Positions 6,208 through 14,141 of a stretch of DNA of 20,931 nt are shown here, piece after piece. The DNA is from Deltaproteobacteria bacterium. GTDB taxonomy: Bacteria; Desulfobacterota; Binatia; UBA9968. The translations under genes and the position numbers were made by a program. The first letter of the stretch is position 1. Every line of letters begins with the position of its first letter. Under the pieces are notes generated by a model. It made no database searches. It saw only the letters and a list, made by a program, of their open reading frames with translations, and was not told the DNA's origin. The DNA is taken from the NCBI GenBank assembly GCA_016844625.1, contig JAERMN010000022.1, positions 1 through 20,931 of the forward strand. The letters are read 5' to 3'.

Positions 6208-8490
6208 TTGATAAAGTCCAAACTTCGAATTTTCAGCATCTCACTGGTTGCGCTTCTCATCGTCACCTCCAGCGGCCTTGTTTTCGGCGCGTGGTATCTT
6301 AAGCAGCTCGAAGACAAAGTCGTCGAAAAGTTTGACGGACGGAAATGGGTCTTCCCGTCAAAAATCTATTCCGACAGCTACTTCCTCTATGTCGGCGCCA
6401 CTGTCCGCTCCCAAGACCTCGCCGAAAAACTCCATCGCCTTGGTTATTTTGAAACGCAAGTTGCGCCTAAGGCCAAGGGTGAGTACCGGATCGCGGCGAA
6501 AGCAGGCGTCATTGAAATCTTCCTGCACGACTTCGACACGCCCACGGAAAAATTCAAAGGCATGCCAGTGCGCATTTCCTTGCAGGGCAATGCCATCGCC
6601 ACAATCGAAAACCTCGCGGAAGGCAAAGCGCTGTTTTCGCTCGAGCTTGAGCCCGAATTGATCACCGGCCTCTATGAGCGCATTTGGCAAGAGCGCCGGG
6701 TCGTCAAGTTGGCCGAAGTGCCGGAGCTGGTCGTCAAGACCATCCTGGCTGTCGAAGACGAGCGCTTTTATCACCACTTTGGCATCGACCCAATCGGCAT
6801 TCTGCGCGCCATGTGGGTGAATCTCCGCAGCCTCAGTTTTCAGCAGGGCGGCAGCACTTTGACCCAGCAATTGATGAAGAATTTTTTTCTTTCCGATGAA
6901 CGGAAGTTCAGCCGTAAGATTCTCGAAGCGATGATGGCGCTGATCGCCGAGCGGAAGTATTCCAAACAAACAATTCTGGAGAATTATCTCAATGAGATTT
7001 ATCTGGGTCAAAGAGGCTCGCAGGGAATTTTTGGCGTTTGGGAAGCGGCACAGTTTTATTTTTCAAAGCCGCTCACGGACCTAACCGTCGGCGAGATGGC
7101 ACTCTTGGCCGGCCTGATCCGCGCGCCGAACCGTTTGTCGCCGTACAAGAGCGCCGACGCTGCGACCAAACGGCGCAACGTCGTGCTCGCCAAGCTGCTC
7201 GACGACAAAATTATTACCGGCAAGCAGTACGACGCCGCGTTGATAGAGAAACTGCCGCAACGTTTGTTAGTGAAGGTCACTAACGAAGGGCCTTTCTACG
7301 TCGATTATCTGCGTCGCGAGCTTGATGAAAACTATTCGACCGCCGTGCTCAACAAAGAAGGGCTGCGGATTTTTAGCAGTCTCGACTTGCAGCTCCAAAG
7401 AATGGCGGAGCGCGCGTTGGTAGAGGGACTGAAAAAACTCGAAGCCTCTCATACCGCGCTCAAGCGCAAGGGCGAAGAGGACGGCGGCCTGGAAGGCGCG
7501 ATCGTGGTCATGCGGCCGCAGACCGGTGAGATTAAGGCGATGGTCGGCGGTCGAAATTACGGCAAGTCTCAATTCAACCGAGTCTTTCAGGCGAAGCGCC
7601 AACCGGGATCGGTTTTCAAACCCTTCGTTTACTTGGCGGCTCTGATGCACGGCGGGGAGAGTGGCATAAAGTATTCCCCTGACACCGTGATCAATGACAG
7701 TCAATTCACCTGGACTTACGATCGCCAGGAGTGGCAGCCGCATAATTATAACAACGAATATTATGGCGCGGTGACGCTGCGCCGGGCGTTGGAGAGCTCG
7801 CTCAATTCCGCCACCGCGCGGTTGGCGCAGGATGTCGGTATCCGGCGCGTGCGCGACGTGGCGCACCGGCTGGGCATTCAGAGCTCGTTACCCGCGGTGC
7901 CGGCGTTGTCGTTGGGCGCGGTGGAAGTTACGCCGCTCGAAGTCGCCGTGGCGTTCTCGACTCTGGCCAACGGTGGCGCGCGCACTCGCCCGTTGGCGGT
8001 GAAGCAAGTGGTGGATCAAAGCGCTAAAATTCTCGAAAGACGCGACGTTAAGCCGGAACAAGTGATCAGTCCGCAGTTAGCCTACGCGATGAATATGTTG
8101 CTTAAGGGCGTGCTCGACCGCGGCACCGGATCGATGGCGCGGCGCTGGGGATTTACCCGGCCGGCGGCCGGCAAAACCGGCACGACTAACGATTACAAAG
8201 ATGCTTGGTTCGTCGGTTACACGCCGGATTTACTCGCAGTGGTTTGGGTCGGTTTCGACGGGCCAAGGAAAATCGGTTTGTCAGGCGCGGAAGCGGCGCT
8301 GCCGATTTGGACGGAGTTCATGAAGAACGCCACGGCGAGCATGCCGGTAACGGATTTCGTCGGACCGCCGATCAGAGTTGAAACCGACGAAGCTCCGAGC
8401 AGTAAATGCGGCCCGTTCACTCGCGAAGGCGAACCCGTCGGCGAGCCCTGTCCACCGACAGCGACGAAATCGGCAGCTGAAGCGCTGTGA
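6208..8490 (+). CDS. mrcB: Bifunctional class A penicillin-binding protein, PBP1b type
   Basis: This peptidoglycan synthase polymerises lipid II with a family 51 glycosyltransferase domain and cross-links with a transpeptidase domain, anchored in the inner membrane and facing the periplasm. Numbered from TTG 6208 (760 aa): a transmembrane helix at about 8-30, then a UB2H-like region around FPSKIYSDSYFLYVG (49-63), which points to PBP1b. The glycosyltransferase spans about 165-335, with AVEDERFYHHFG (catalytic Glu183), QQGGSTLTQQLMKN and ILENYLNEIYLG. The transpeptidase has the SxxK nucleophile in PGSVFKPF (Ser468, Lys471), SLN (531-533) and KTGTT (656-660). All key residues are present. There is no good ATG. 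GAGG at 6196-6199 lies 8 nt before TTG 6208 but only 2 nt before TTG 6202, so 6208 is preferred. The upstream terminator implies its own promoter or read-through. Confidence 0.93.
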   Translation: MIKSKLRIFSISLVALLIVTSSGLVFGAWYLKQLEDKVVEKFDGRKWVFPSKIYSDSYFLYVGATVRSQDLAEKLHRLGYFETQVAPKAKGEYRIAAKAGVIEIFLHDFDTPTEKFKGMPVRISLQGNAIATIENLAEGKALFSLELEPELITGLYERIWQERRVVKLAEVPELVVKTILAVEDERFYHHFGIDPIGILRAMWVNLRSLSFQQGGSTLTQQLMKNFFLSDERKFSRKILEAMMALIAERKYSKQTILENYLNEIYLGQRGSQGIFGVWEAAQFYFSKPLTDLTVGEMALLAGLIRAPNRLSPYKSADAATKRRNVVLAKLLDDKIITGKQYDAALIEKLPQRLLVKVTNEGPFYVDYLRRELDENYSTAVLNKEGLRIFSSLDLQLQRMAERALVEGLKKLEASHTALKRKGEEDGGLEGAIVVMRPQTGEIKAMVGGRNYGKSQFNRVFQAKRQPGSVFKPFVYLAALMHGGESGIKYSPDTVINDSQFTWTYDRQEWQPHNYNNEYYGAVTLRRALESSLNSATARLAQDVGIRRVRDVAHRLGIQSSLPAVPALSLGAVEVTPLEVAVAFSTLANGGARTRPLAVKQVVDQSAKILERRDVKPEQVISPQLAYAMNMLLKGVLDRGTGSMARRWGFTRPAAGKTGTTNDYKDAWFVGYTPDLLAVVWVGFDGPRKIGLSGAEAALPIWTEFMKNATASMPVTDFVGPPIRVETDEAPSSKCGPFTREGEPVGEPCPPTATKSAAEAL

Positions 8491-8503
8491 GAATTAAAAT
8501 TAC

Positions 8504-9310
8504 ATGATCATCGCGTCAAACCATCATCGAGCGATCCTTGGCGGTGCGATGCTGGTAAGCTTGCTCTACAGCTGCGCGCCGCAACGGGTCTATCGTATAC
8601 CGGTGCCGCCAAGCAGTAGCAGTAGCTCAACTCCTGCTCCTAGCGCCGCGCCCGCTCCGGCGCCCATACCGCCGCCTGCGCCAGCCGCGATAGAGCCCGC
8701 CCGTAAGCCGTTGGTACAGGATAGCAAAATTCGCGAGCAGGACATTCGCACCACGACGCTAAGCCCGGCGCCAACCAAGGACGCGAAAGATTCGACGCGC
8801 CAAGCGAGCGTGAGCGAATCACGCGCGGCGGCGGAAGCGACGCCAGCGCTGCCGCCGCCGCTCCCCGACGATAGTTCGTTATTGGCTAAGATTACAGCGG
8901 GCACGTCACCGCAACGCGCAGCTTCTTTGCGGCTTACCGATGAGGGCAGAAAAATCCTCGATGCCGGCGATCCGGCAAAGGCGCTCTCCAGTTTGGAAAA
9001 GACCATCGTCATCGACTCGACCAATGGCTATGGCTACTTCTATTTGGCGAAGGCGCAATATCGCCTGGGGCGCCATCGCGAATCGCTCAACTTCCTTGAC
9101 ATCGCTGAGTCGCGCCTCGGCGCCGAGCCCTTTTGGCTAGCTGAAGTGTATGCCTTGCGCGGGGACAACTTGCGCGCCCAGGGACAAGTGCAAAAAGCTG
9201 AGGCGAGCTACAACCAAGCGGTGCGTTTAAATTCCGGCAACCGCACCGCCGGCGATGCGCTCGCACGCATGCAAGCCGAACCGCAATCCGCCCAACCTGC
9301 GACCAAGTGA
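8504..9310 (+). CDS. TPR-containing lipoprotein
   Basis: The 268-residue protein begins with a signal segment ending in a lipobox-like SLLYSCAP, placing the lipidated cysteine at residue 24. The tyrosine at -2 is less usual for a lipobox. A Ser/Pro/Ala-rich tether follows (about 35-65, including SSSSSSTPAPSAAPAPAP), then a charged linker. From about residue 145 there are tetratricopeptide-like helices: EGRKILDAGDPAKALSSLEK, YGYFYLAKAQYRLGRHRES and ALRGDNLRAQGQVQKAEASY. The layout suggests a membrane-anchored periplasmic scaffold. Lying 13 nt after a PBP1b-type gene, it may help peptidoglycan synthesis, as outer-membrane lipoproteins activate PBPs in other bacteria, but that role is inference. 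No orthologue with a known name is recognised. It is likely co-transcribed with the PBP gene and tsaD. Confidence 0.8.
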   Translation: MIIASNHHRAILGGAMLVSLLYSCAPQRVYRIPVPPSSSSSSTPAPSAAPAPAPIPPPAPAAIEPARKPLVQDSKIREQDIRTTTLSPAPTKDAKDSTRQASVSESRAAAEATPALPPPLPDDSSLLAKITAGTSPQRAASLRLTDEGRKILDAGDPAKALSSLEKTIVIDSTNGYGYFYLAKAQYRLGRHRESLNFLDIAESRLGAEPFWLAEVYALRGDNLRAQGQVQKAEASYNQAVRLNSGNRTAGDALARMQAEPQSAQPATK

Positions 9311-9323
9311 GATTTCTCTCGCA

Positions 9324-10322
9324 ATGTTAGTTCTCGGTGTGGAAAGTTCGTGCGACGACACCGCCGCCGCGGTGCTCAAGGACGGGCGGACGATTCTCTC
9401 CAACATCGTCTCGTCGCAGGATCAAGTGCACGGCCCCTACGGCGGCGTGGTGCCGGAGCTGGCGTCGCGCCAGCATATTCAGTCGGTGCTGCCGATCGTC
9501 GACGGCGCGCTCAAAAATGCTGGAGTGACGTTGAAAGATATCGACGGTATCGCGGTGACCTACGGTCCTGGCCTTGTCGGATCGCTGCTGGTCGGACTTT
9601 CCTTGGTCAAAGGGATGTCGTTTCGCACCGGGATTCCCTACGTCGGCGTCAACCACTTGGAAGCGCATTTGCTGGCGATTCACCTTGAGTACGACGTGGC
9701 ATTTCCCTACATCGCGCTGCTCGCCTCGGGCGGCCATACGTTATTGTACTCAGTGCGCGGCGTCGGTGATTATCTATTTCTCGGCGGCACGCGCGACGAT
9801 GCCGCTGGCGAAGCTTACGACAAGGTGGCGAAGATGATGGGGCTTGGCTATCCCGGCGGTCGGCCCATCGACAATCTGGCCAAGAGCGGCAATCCGAAGG
9901 CGGTTCGGTTTCCGCGCGCCAAACTCAAGAAGTCCGCCTACGAGTTTAGTTTCAGCGGCATCAAGACCTCCGTTTGGCATTATTTAAAAGCCGAGGGCGA
10001 AGAGCGTTGGAAAAATCACCAGGCCGATATCGCGGCAAGTTTTCAGGAAGCCGTGGTCGACATGTTGGTCAACCCGACGATCAAAGCCGCCACGGCGAAT
10101 GCCATCGGCCGCATCGTATTGTCTGGCGGCGTGGCCGCCAATAGCCGCTTGCGCGCCAAGATGAAAGAAAGAGCCGAAGCGGAAGGGTTGCAAGTTTTCT
10201 GCCCCGCACCCAAATTCTGCACCGACAACGCGGCGATGATCGCGCTCACCGGCAATCATTGGCTAGAGCGCGGCCGGCGCGATGATTTTCGTCTCAACGC
10301 CGATGCGGATCTGACGCTTTAG
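9324..10322 (+). CDS. tsaD: tRNA N6-adenosine threonylcarbamoyltransferase
   Basis: This 332-residue ASKHA-fold enzyme transfers threonylcarbamoyl from TC-AMP to A37 of ANN-decoding tRNAs in the cytosol, together with TsaB and TsaE (not in the window). The start MLVLGVESSCDDTAAAV is the family N terminus. The metal ligands are His111 and His115 in NHLEAHLLA and Asp301 in FCTDNAAMIA. Other blocks are VVPELASRQH, TYGPGLVGSLLVG, LLASGGHT, GRPIDNLAKSG, FSFSGIKT and VLSGGVAANSRLR. An in-frame ATG at 9255 would overlap the lipoprotein gene by 56 nt and adds a non-homologous 23-residue leader, so 9324 is chosen. Only 13 nt separate it from the lipoprotein stop, so the two form an operon. Confidence 0.96.
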   Translation: MLVLGVESSCDDTAAAVLKDGRTILSNIVSSQDQVHGPYGGVVPELASRQHIQSVLPIVDGALKNAGVTLKDIDGIAVTYGPGLVGSLLVGLSLVKGMSFRTGIPYVGVNHLEAHLLAIHLEYDVAFPYIALLASGGHTLLYSVRGVGDYLFLGGTRDDAAGEAYDKVAKMMGLGYPGGRPIDNLAKSGNPKAVRFPRAKLKKSAYEFSFSGIKTSVWHYLKAEGEERWKNHQADIAASFQEAVVDMLVNPTIKAATANAIGRIVLSGGVAANSRLRAKMKERAEAEGLQVFCPAPKFCTDNAAMIALTGNHWLERGRRDDFRLNADADLTL

Positions 10323-10610
10323 TTTGGTTCAAAGTTTCAATCGTTCAAGGTGCTAGCCTGGATTATTCGCGGTAAAACAGCGATCGAGGTGCAACCCTTC
10401 CGGAACGTAGGCAAAGCAGTTGCGCCTTGACGCTGCAAGCGCGGCGAGTTGCTCATGAGATCAGCAGCGAAAAGGTCAAACATCGTGCCGAGCGCCAACC
10501 ACAAAATCAAACATTCGCGCTGGTGCCTTCGTTCCTCCAGGGTCACACCTCGATCGACACAATGCTAAGAGTTTCCCTCGTCCTATGAAGAATTCAGACT
10601 AGGGAGTTCC
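10323..10610 (+). other. Intergenic region between tsaD and rsmA, no convincing gene
   Basis: This 288-nt gap has no terminator with a T-tract, no RNA gene I recognise and no convincing promoter. A minus-strand frame of 69 codons (10337-10546) has no recognisable product. Another minus-strand frame gives a peptide containing NCFAYVPEGLHLDRCF, which reads like protein but is interrupted by stops within about 35 codons on both sides. It could be a gene remnant. The rsmA ribosome binding site, AGGGAG, lies at 10601-10606. Confidence 0.4.
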
Positions 10611-11471
10611 GTGACCCTTTACGAAGAAGTGCGCGCGGCGCTGCGCGAAATGGAGTTTCACCCGAAGAAAAGCCGCGGGCAGAATTTCTTGATCCATGAA
10701 AACGTCATCGAGTCGATCGTTCGGATGCTTGATCTCGATCGGGCCGATCAAGTTCTTGAGATCGGTCCCGGCTTGGGTTTTCTCACGCGCCGCTTGCTCG
10801 AGCGTGCCGGCAAAGTCTGGGCCGTGGAAGTCGACGATGCGTTAGTCGAAAGATTGCGCCAAAGCGAGTTCTCTTCGGCATCGAAGTTCCATCTCATCCA
10901 CGGCGACATCCTGGAGGTTTCGCTGGAGCAAATATTGCCGAAGACTAAGCTCAAACTCGTCGGCAATCTGCCCTACAGCATCTCGACGCCGGTATTGTTT
11001 CGTATTTTCGACTGGCGGGAGCATTTCTCGACTTTGGTTTTGATGGTACAGAAAGAAGTCGCCGATCGCATCGCCAGCGGGCCGGGAACCAAAGACTACG
11101 GCACGCTATCGATCTGGTGTCAGGTCCATGGCCGCATCACAGATAAAATTAACGTATCGCCGGAGGCTTTTTTTCCGCGGCCGAAAGTGCGCTCGACGGT
11201 GTTGAAGATCGAGCTCTTTGCCGAGCCGTTAGTTGGCGCAGGTGAGATGGCGAACTTGCGCGGCCTCGTGCGCGCGGCCTTCGGCCAGCGGCGTAAAACA
11301 TTGAGCAACACGATGACTTCTTGGCTCAAACGCGAACGTTTTGAAATCGATCATTTTTTAGTTGCCCAAGGTATAGATCCAAAACGCCGCGGTGAAACCT
11401 TGACTATCGATGACTTCGTCAAGCTTTCCCACGCGATCGGGCAGAGCGATCTTCTGACCTCCGAAAATTGA
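10611..11471 (+). CDS. rsmA: 16S rRNA (adenine1518-N6/adenine1519-N6)-dimethyltransferase RsmA
   Basis: This 286-residue enzyme (KsgA) dimethylates two adjacent adenines in the helix 45 loop of 16S rRNA during late 30S assembly, using SAM. Visible blocks are PKKSRGQNFLIHENVIESIV (residues 18-37), SAM motif I LEIGPGLGFLTR (49-60), acidic motif II VEVDD, HGDIL, and the catalytic NLPYSISTPVL (119-129). The C-terminal part has PRPKVRSTV and the helical end found in the family. The start is GTG at 10611, supported by AGGGAG at 10601-10606 with 4-nt spacing and by the length and N terminus of homologues. mutM begins 5 nt after the stop, so the two are co-transcribed. Confidence 0.96.
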   Translation: MTLYEEVRAALREMEFHPKKSRGQNFLIHENVIESIVRMLDLDRADQVLEIGPGLGFLTRRLLERAGKVWAVEVDDALVERLRQSEFSSASKFHLIHGDILEVSLEQILPKTKLKLVGNLPYSISTPVLFRIFDWREHFSTLVLMVQKEVADRIASGPGTKDYGTLSIWCQVHGRITDKINVSPEAFFPRPKVRSTVLKIELFAEPLVGAGEMANLRGLVRAAFGQRRKTLSNTMTSWLKRERFEIDHFLVAQGIDPKRRGETLTIDDFVKLSHAIGQSDLLTSEN

Positions 11472-11476
11472 TTGCC

Positions 11477-12298
11477 ATGCCCGAGCTTCCCGAAGTCGAA
11501 ACCGTCTGCCGCAGCTTGCGGCCGCATCTGTTGGGCCGAACCATCAAGCGCGTGCAAATTCTCGAACCACGGTTGCGCGTGCCGGTGGATGAGAAGTCGT
11601 GTCAATCGTTAGCCGGCCGGCGCGTCGAAGCGATCGACCGGCGCGCGAAATATATTTTATTGCAGCTGTCGGGGAATCTCGTTTGGTTGTTTCATCTCGG
11701 CATGTCTGGCAAATTGATTTGCGTCGAGCCGAATACGGCGCGGCGCAAGCACGATCATATCGTTGTCGACCTCGATGACGGCACGGAACTACGCTACCAC
11801 GACCCGCGCCGTTTCGGTTTGTCGCTGGTGACCCGGCGTGAATCGCTGCACGAGCTAGCCCAATTAAGCTCGCTGGGGATCGATCCGTTCGATGCCGATC
11901 TGACCGGCGATTTTCTCTTCCGTTTCACCCGCCGTTCGGAGCGGCGCATTCGGGATTTGCTATTGGATCAGCAGGTTATCGCCGGCCTCGGCAACATTTA
12001 CGCTAACGAGATTTTATCGCTCACGGGTATCAAGCCGACTACACGCGCGCATCGTTTGACGCGGCAGCAAGTTCAGGCGATCGCCAGCGCGATCCCGCGC
12101 TTGCTTAAAGACGCGATCCGCTGGTGCGGCACGTCTTTTTCAGATTATCGCGATGCCGACGACAAGTCGGGCGAGTTTCAAAATCACTTGAGAGTTTACG
12201 ACCGCGACGGCGAGAAATGCCGCCGCTGTCCGAGCCTGATCAAGCGTGTCGCCATCGGCAACCGCAGCGCGTATTATTGCCCGACGTGCCAGAAGTGA
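11477..12298 (+). CDS. mutM: Formamidopyrimidine-DNA glycosylase (Fpg)
   Basis: This bifunctional glycosylase/AP lyase removes 8-oxoguanine and formamidopyrimidines from DNA. The mature N terminus must be Pro-Glu, so the true start is ATG 11477 (MPELPEVETV), not the in-frame codon at 11468. Pro2 is the Schiff-base nucleophile and Glu3 the acid. Lys58 sits in RRAKYILL, the Asn173 region is GLGNIYANE, and the helix-two-turn-helix follows. The C-terminal zinc finger has Cys248 and Cys251 (CRRC) and Cys268 and Cys271 (CPTC), with Arg263 in GNRSAYYCPTC. The length of 273 residues is typical. It overlaps or couples closely with rsmA, and nothing obvious ends the transcript downstream. Confidence 0.96.
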   Translation: MPELPEVETVCRSLRPHLLGRTIKRVQILEPRLRVPVDEKSCQSLAGRRVEAIDRRAKYILLQLSGNLVWLFHLGMSGKLICVEPNTARRKHDHIVVDLDDGTELRYHDPRRFGLSLVTRRESLHELAQLSSLGIDPFDADLTGDFLFRFTRRSERRIRDLLLDQQVIAGLGNIYANEILSLTGIKPTTRAHRLTRQQVQAIASAIPRLLKDAIRWCGTSFSDYRDADDKSGEFQNHLRVYDRDGEKCRRCPSLIKRVAIGNRSAYYCPTCQK

Positions 12299-12318
12299 AG
12301 GACGAATCGGAAATTAGC

Positions 12319-12346
12319 CGCAAACAACGCAAAGGGCGCAAAAAAG
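12319..12346. repeat. Short 9-bp-period CGCAAA repeat
   Basis: CGCAAA occurs at 12319, 12328 and 12337 with exact 9-bp spacing. A related two-unit copy is at 12624-12639 (CGCAGAG, CGCAAAG), and a third variant lies in the inverted repeat at 13997-14027. It is non-coding and resembles short intergenic repeats common in environmental bacterial genomes. Confidence 0.6.
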
Positions 12347-12407
12347 AAAACTGAATCGTAGCGTGGGTTGGAACCCGTCCTCTGGAACTGTATATGGGCA
12401 TCTCTCG

Positions 12408-12520
12408 TAAATTCTATATTAACCCCGCCTCTTGAGGCGGGCACAAAATTGTGGGGTTTCCAAAGGGGGCGAGCATCCCCTTTGCAATTAATTCAATTGG
12501 CGGCGGGGTTAAATCCCCGC
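12408..12520. repeat. Dispersed palindromic repeat, copy 1 (REP/MITE-like)
   Basis: The copy shares TAAATTCTAT followed by TTAACCCCGCC and most of its interior with the element at 18301-18402. Its core (12419-12512) is bounded by perfect 11-bp inverted repeats, TTAACCCCGCC and GGCGGGGTTAA. Inside are CCCGCCTCttGAGGCGGG and CAAAGGGG-8 nt-CCCCTTTG, and a third hairpin GGCGGGGttaaatCCCCGCC closes the right end. There is no open reading frame. The interior before the right arm is longer here than in copy 2. Transposase-dependent mobility (MITE- or REP-like) is inference. Confidence 0.85.
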
Positions 12521-12657
12521 CCGCGAAGTGGCTTCGTTTAATTAGCGCGCGCCGCGAAAAATCCCAGCGACAGTAGTACAAGGATCGCGAACCGAGAAGC
12601 AACTCGGAATCGGGAAAATTTACCGCAGAGAACGCAAAGTAAGGATAGGAATTGTAG

Positions 12658-12680
12658 GGGCAACCCCCCTGTGGTTGCCC
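12658..12680. repeat. GGGCAACC palindrome just before the MFS gene
   Basis: GGGCAACC (12658-12665) pairs perfectly with GGTTGCCC (12673-12680) across a 7-nt loop. The preceding TTGTAGG and the overall form match a short palindrome scattered between genes in many environmental genomes. There is no T-tract. It lies 26 nt upstream of the chosen MFS start codon. Confidence 0.55.
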
Positions 12681-12706
12681 TTTCGGCTATTAGCTTAGCG
12701 AGGGCA

Positions 12707-13945
12707 ATGACTTCTCAGGCTAGCAGAAGACTTTTCTCGCCGCTGCGTCATCGGGACTTTCGGCTCTTTTGGATTGGCTTGTTGCTTTCCAGTGTCGGCA
12801 GCCAGTTCACCACTGTCGCGATGGCTTGGCAGATTTATGAGCTGACCAACTCGCCGCTACAGATCGGCCTGATCGGCTTGGTGCGCGCGGTGCCGCAGAT
12901 GGTGATTCTTTTGTTCGGCGGTCTGCTCGCCGATGCGATGAACCGGCGCAAACTGATGATGATCACCCAGGGGAGCTTGTTTTTTGTGTCCGGCACGCTG
13001 GCGCTTTTGACGGTGACCGGGCGAATAACGCCATTGAAGCTCTATGCGGTCACCGTGTTCTTGGCATTGTTTAGCTCGCTGGAAGCGCCGTCGCGTCACG
13101 CCATCGTCACCAATCTTGTGCCGGCGGAAGATTTGTCGCGCGCCTTGGCGATCTCGAGCACCCAGCGCCAGATCGCGACGATCGCCGGACCGTCCATTGC
13201 CGGAATTGTCCTAGCGTTCGCCGGCCCGAGTATTTGCTACGCTATCGACGCGATGTCTTGGCTTATCATGGTTGTGGCGCTGGCACTGATTCGCGTCCAG
13301 TTGCCGGCCCACGGCGGCTGGCGCACGATCTCCTTAGGTTCACTAAGCGCCGGGTTTCGCTTTGTTTGGCATCACGCGGTGATCTTTCCGTTTTTGATGA
13401 TGGACTTGGGCGCGAATTTATTCGGCACGATCCGATCGCTTTATCCGATCTATGCGCGCGATATTCTCGCCGTCGGGCCGCAAGGTTTAGGAATTCTCTA
13501 CGCCGCCAGCGCCGCCGGTTCTTTGATCGGCGCATTCGGCTTCAGCGCATGGGGGCCGGCGCGCCAAGCGGGGAAATGGATACTGTTCGGCGTGGCAATC
13601 TACGGCGTCTGTCTTCTCGGATTCGCGCACTCGCACGTTTTTTGGCTGTCGATAATTATGCTAGTCGGCGTCGGAATTGGCGACACCATCAGCGCGATTC
13701 TGCGTTCGACGATCAACCAGCTCAGCACCCCGGACGATCTGCGCGGACGCATGTCGTCGATCAATAGTATCTTTACCAACAGCGGTCCGCAGCTCGGCCA
13801 ATTCCAAGCCGGCGCGCTCGCCGCCGTGATCGGCGCAGAGTTTTCGGTTATGACCGGCGCGCTGATAATTCTCTTAATCGTCGGTTCTGTCGCTCTGTGC
13901 TTTCCGCAAGTGCGAGATTATCGGATCGGCGCCGGTGCGGGCTAG
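12707..13945 (+). CDS. MFS transporter, EntS/MFS_3-like
   Basis: The 412-residue polytopic inner-membrane protein opens with LFSPLRHRDFRLFWIGLLLS, the characteristic start of the EntS/MFS_3 branch. It has about 11-12 hydrophobic helices. The loop between helices 2 and 3 carries the MFS motif A variant FGGLLADAMNRRKLMM, and a second conserved loop has DDLRGRMSSINSIF. Family members export small molecules such as siderophores or drugs by proton antiport. The substrate here cannot be inferred. ATG 12707 is chosen because homology starts a few residues later. A GAGGG lies close upstream (12700-12704), although the spacing is short. A GTG at 12671 would place the start inside the GGGCAACC hairpin. 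There are no obvious partners nearby. Confidence 0.88.
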   Translation: MTSQASRRLFSPLRHRDFRLFWIGLLLSSVGSQFTTVAMAWQIYELTNSPLQIGLIGLVRAVPQMVILLFGGLLADAMNRRKLMMITQGSLFFVSGTLALLTVTGRITPLKLYAVTVFLALFSSLEAPSRHAIVTNLVPAEDLSRALAISSTQRQIATIAGPSIAGIVLAFAGPSICYAIDAMSWLIMVVALALIRVQLPAHGGWRTISLGSLSAGFRFVWHHAVIFPFLMMDLGANLFGTIRSLYPIYARDILAVGPQGLGILYAASAAGSLIGAFGFSAWGPARQAGKWILFGVAIYGVCLLGFAHSHVFWLSIIMLVGVGIGDTISAILRSTINQLSTPDDLRGRMSSINSIFTNSGPQLGQFQAGALAAVIGAEFSVMTGALIILLIVGSVALCFPQVRDYRIGAGAG

Positions 13946-13996
13946 GGGCCTAAGAAAAGCCTAGCGCGCCACAGTGGCAACCGAAAATCGGAATAT

Positions 13997-14106
13997 CTCG
14001 CGCAAAGACGCCAGGGTCGCAAAGGTCGGAATAAATGAAGAAGTTGGTTTGTAAAAATATCTATCGTTCGGTTCCGAACTTGGCGTGCTTGGCGTCTTGG
14101 CGCGAG
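13997..14106. repeat. Large imperfect inverted repeat between MFS and SagB-like genes
   Basis: CTCGCGCAAAGACGCCA (13997-14013) is matched, with one mismatch, by the reverse complement of TGGCGTCTTGGCGCGAG (14090-14106). Partial pairing continues inward (TCGCAAAG against CTTGGCGT). The arms contain the CGCAAAG-type unit also seen at 12319-12346 and 12624-12639. It ends 35 nt before the next start codon and has no T-tract. Confidence 0.7.
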
Positions 14107-14141
14107 TCGCTCCCGTCTGATAAGAGTGTAAAAGCACAGCC

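Larger units (their letters stand above)
12299..12706. other. Repeat-rich intergenic region between mutM and the MFS gene
   Basis: These 408 nt hold no supported gene. They contain CGCAAA units at 12319, 12328 and 12337 (a 9-bp period), a small palindrome GGGTTggAACCC at 12365-12376, the large palindromic repeat listed separately (12408-12520), another CGCAGAG/CGCAAAG pair with 9-bp spacing (12624-12639), and a GGGCAACC hairpin (12658-12680). Such clusters look like a collecting site for short dispersed intergenic repeats. Confidence 0.6.

Noticed and set aside
6358..7011. Minus-strand open frame of 217 codons inside the penicillin-binding protein gene
   Set aside because: The opposite strand carries all glycosyltransferase motifs in a well-conserved gene; the antisense product shows no recognisable domain and is a codon-usage shadow.
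7267..7866. Minus-strand open frame of 199 codons inside the penicillin-binding protein gene
   Set aside because: Same reason: it lies antisense to the transpeptidase domain with no start context or recognisable domain.
12319..12346. Possible mini CRISPR array
   Set aside because: The units are only 6-7 bp with 9-bp spacing and no spacers or cas genes; they are a simple intergenic repeat.
13941..13965. GCTAGG/CCTAGC hairpin at the MFS stop codon as a terminator
   Set aside because: The stem is only 6 bp with a 13-nt loop and no T-tract.
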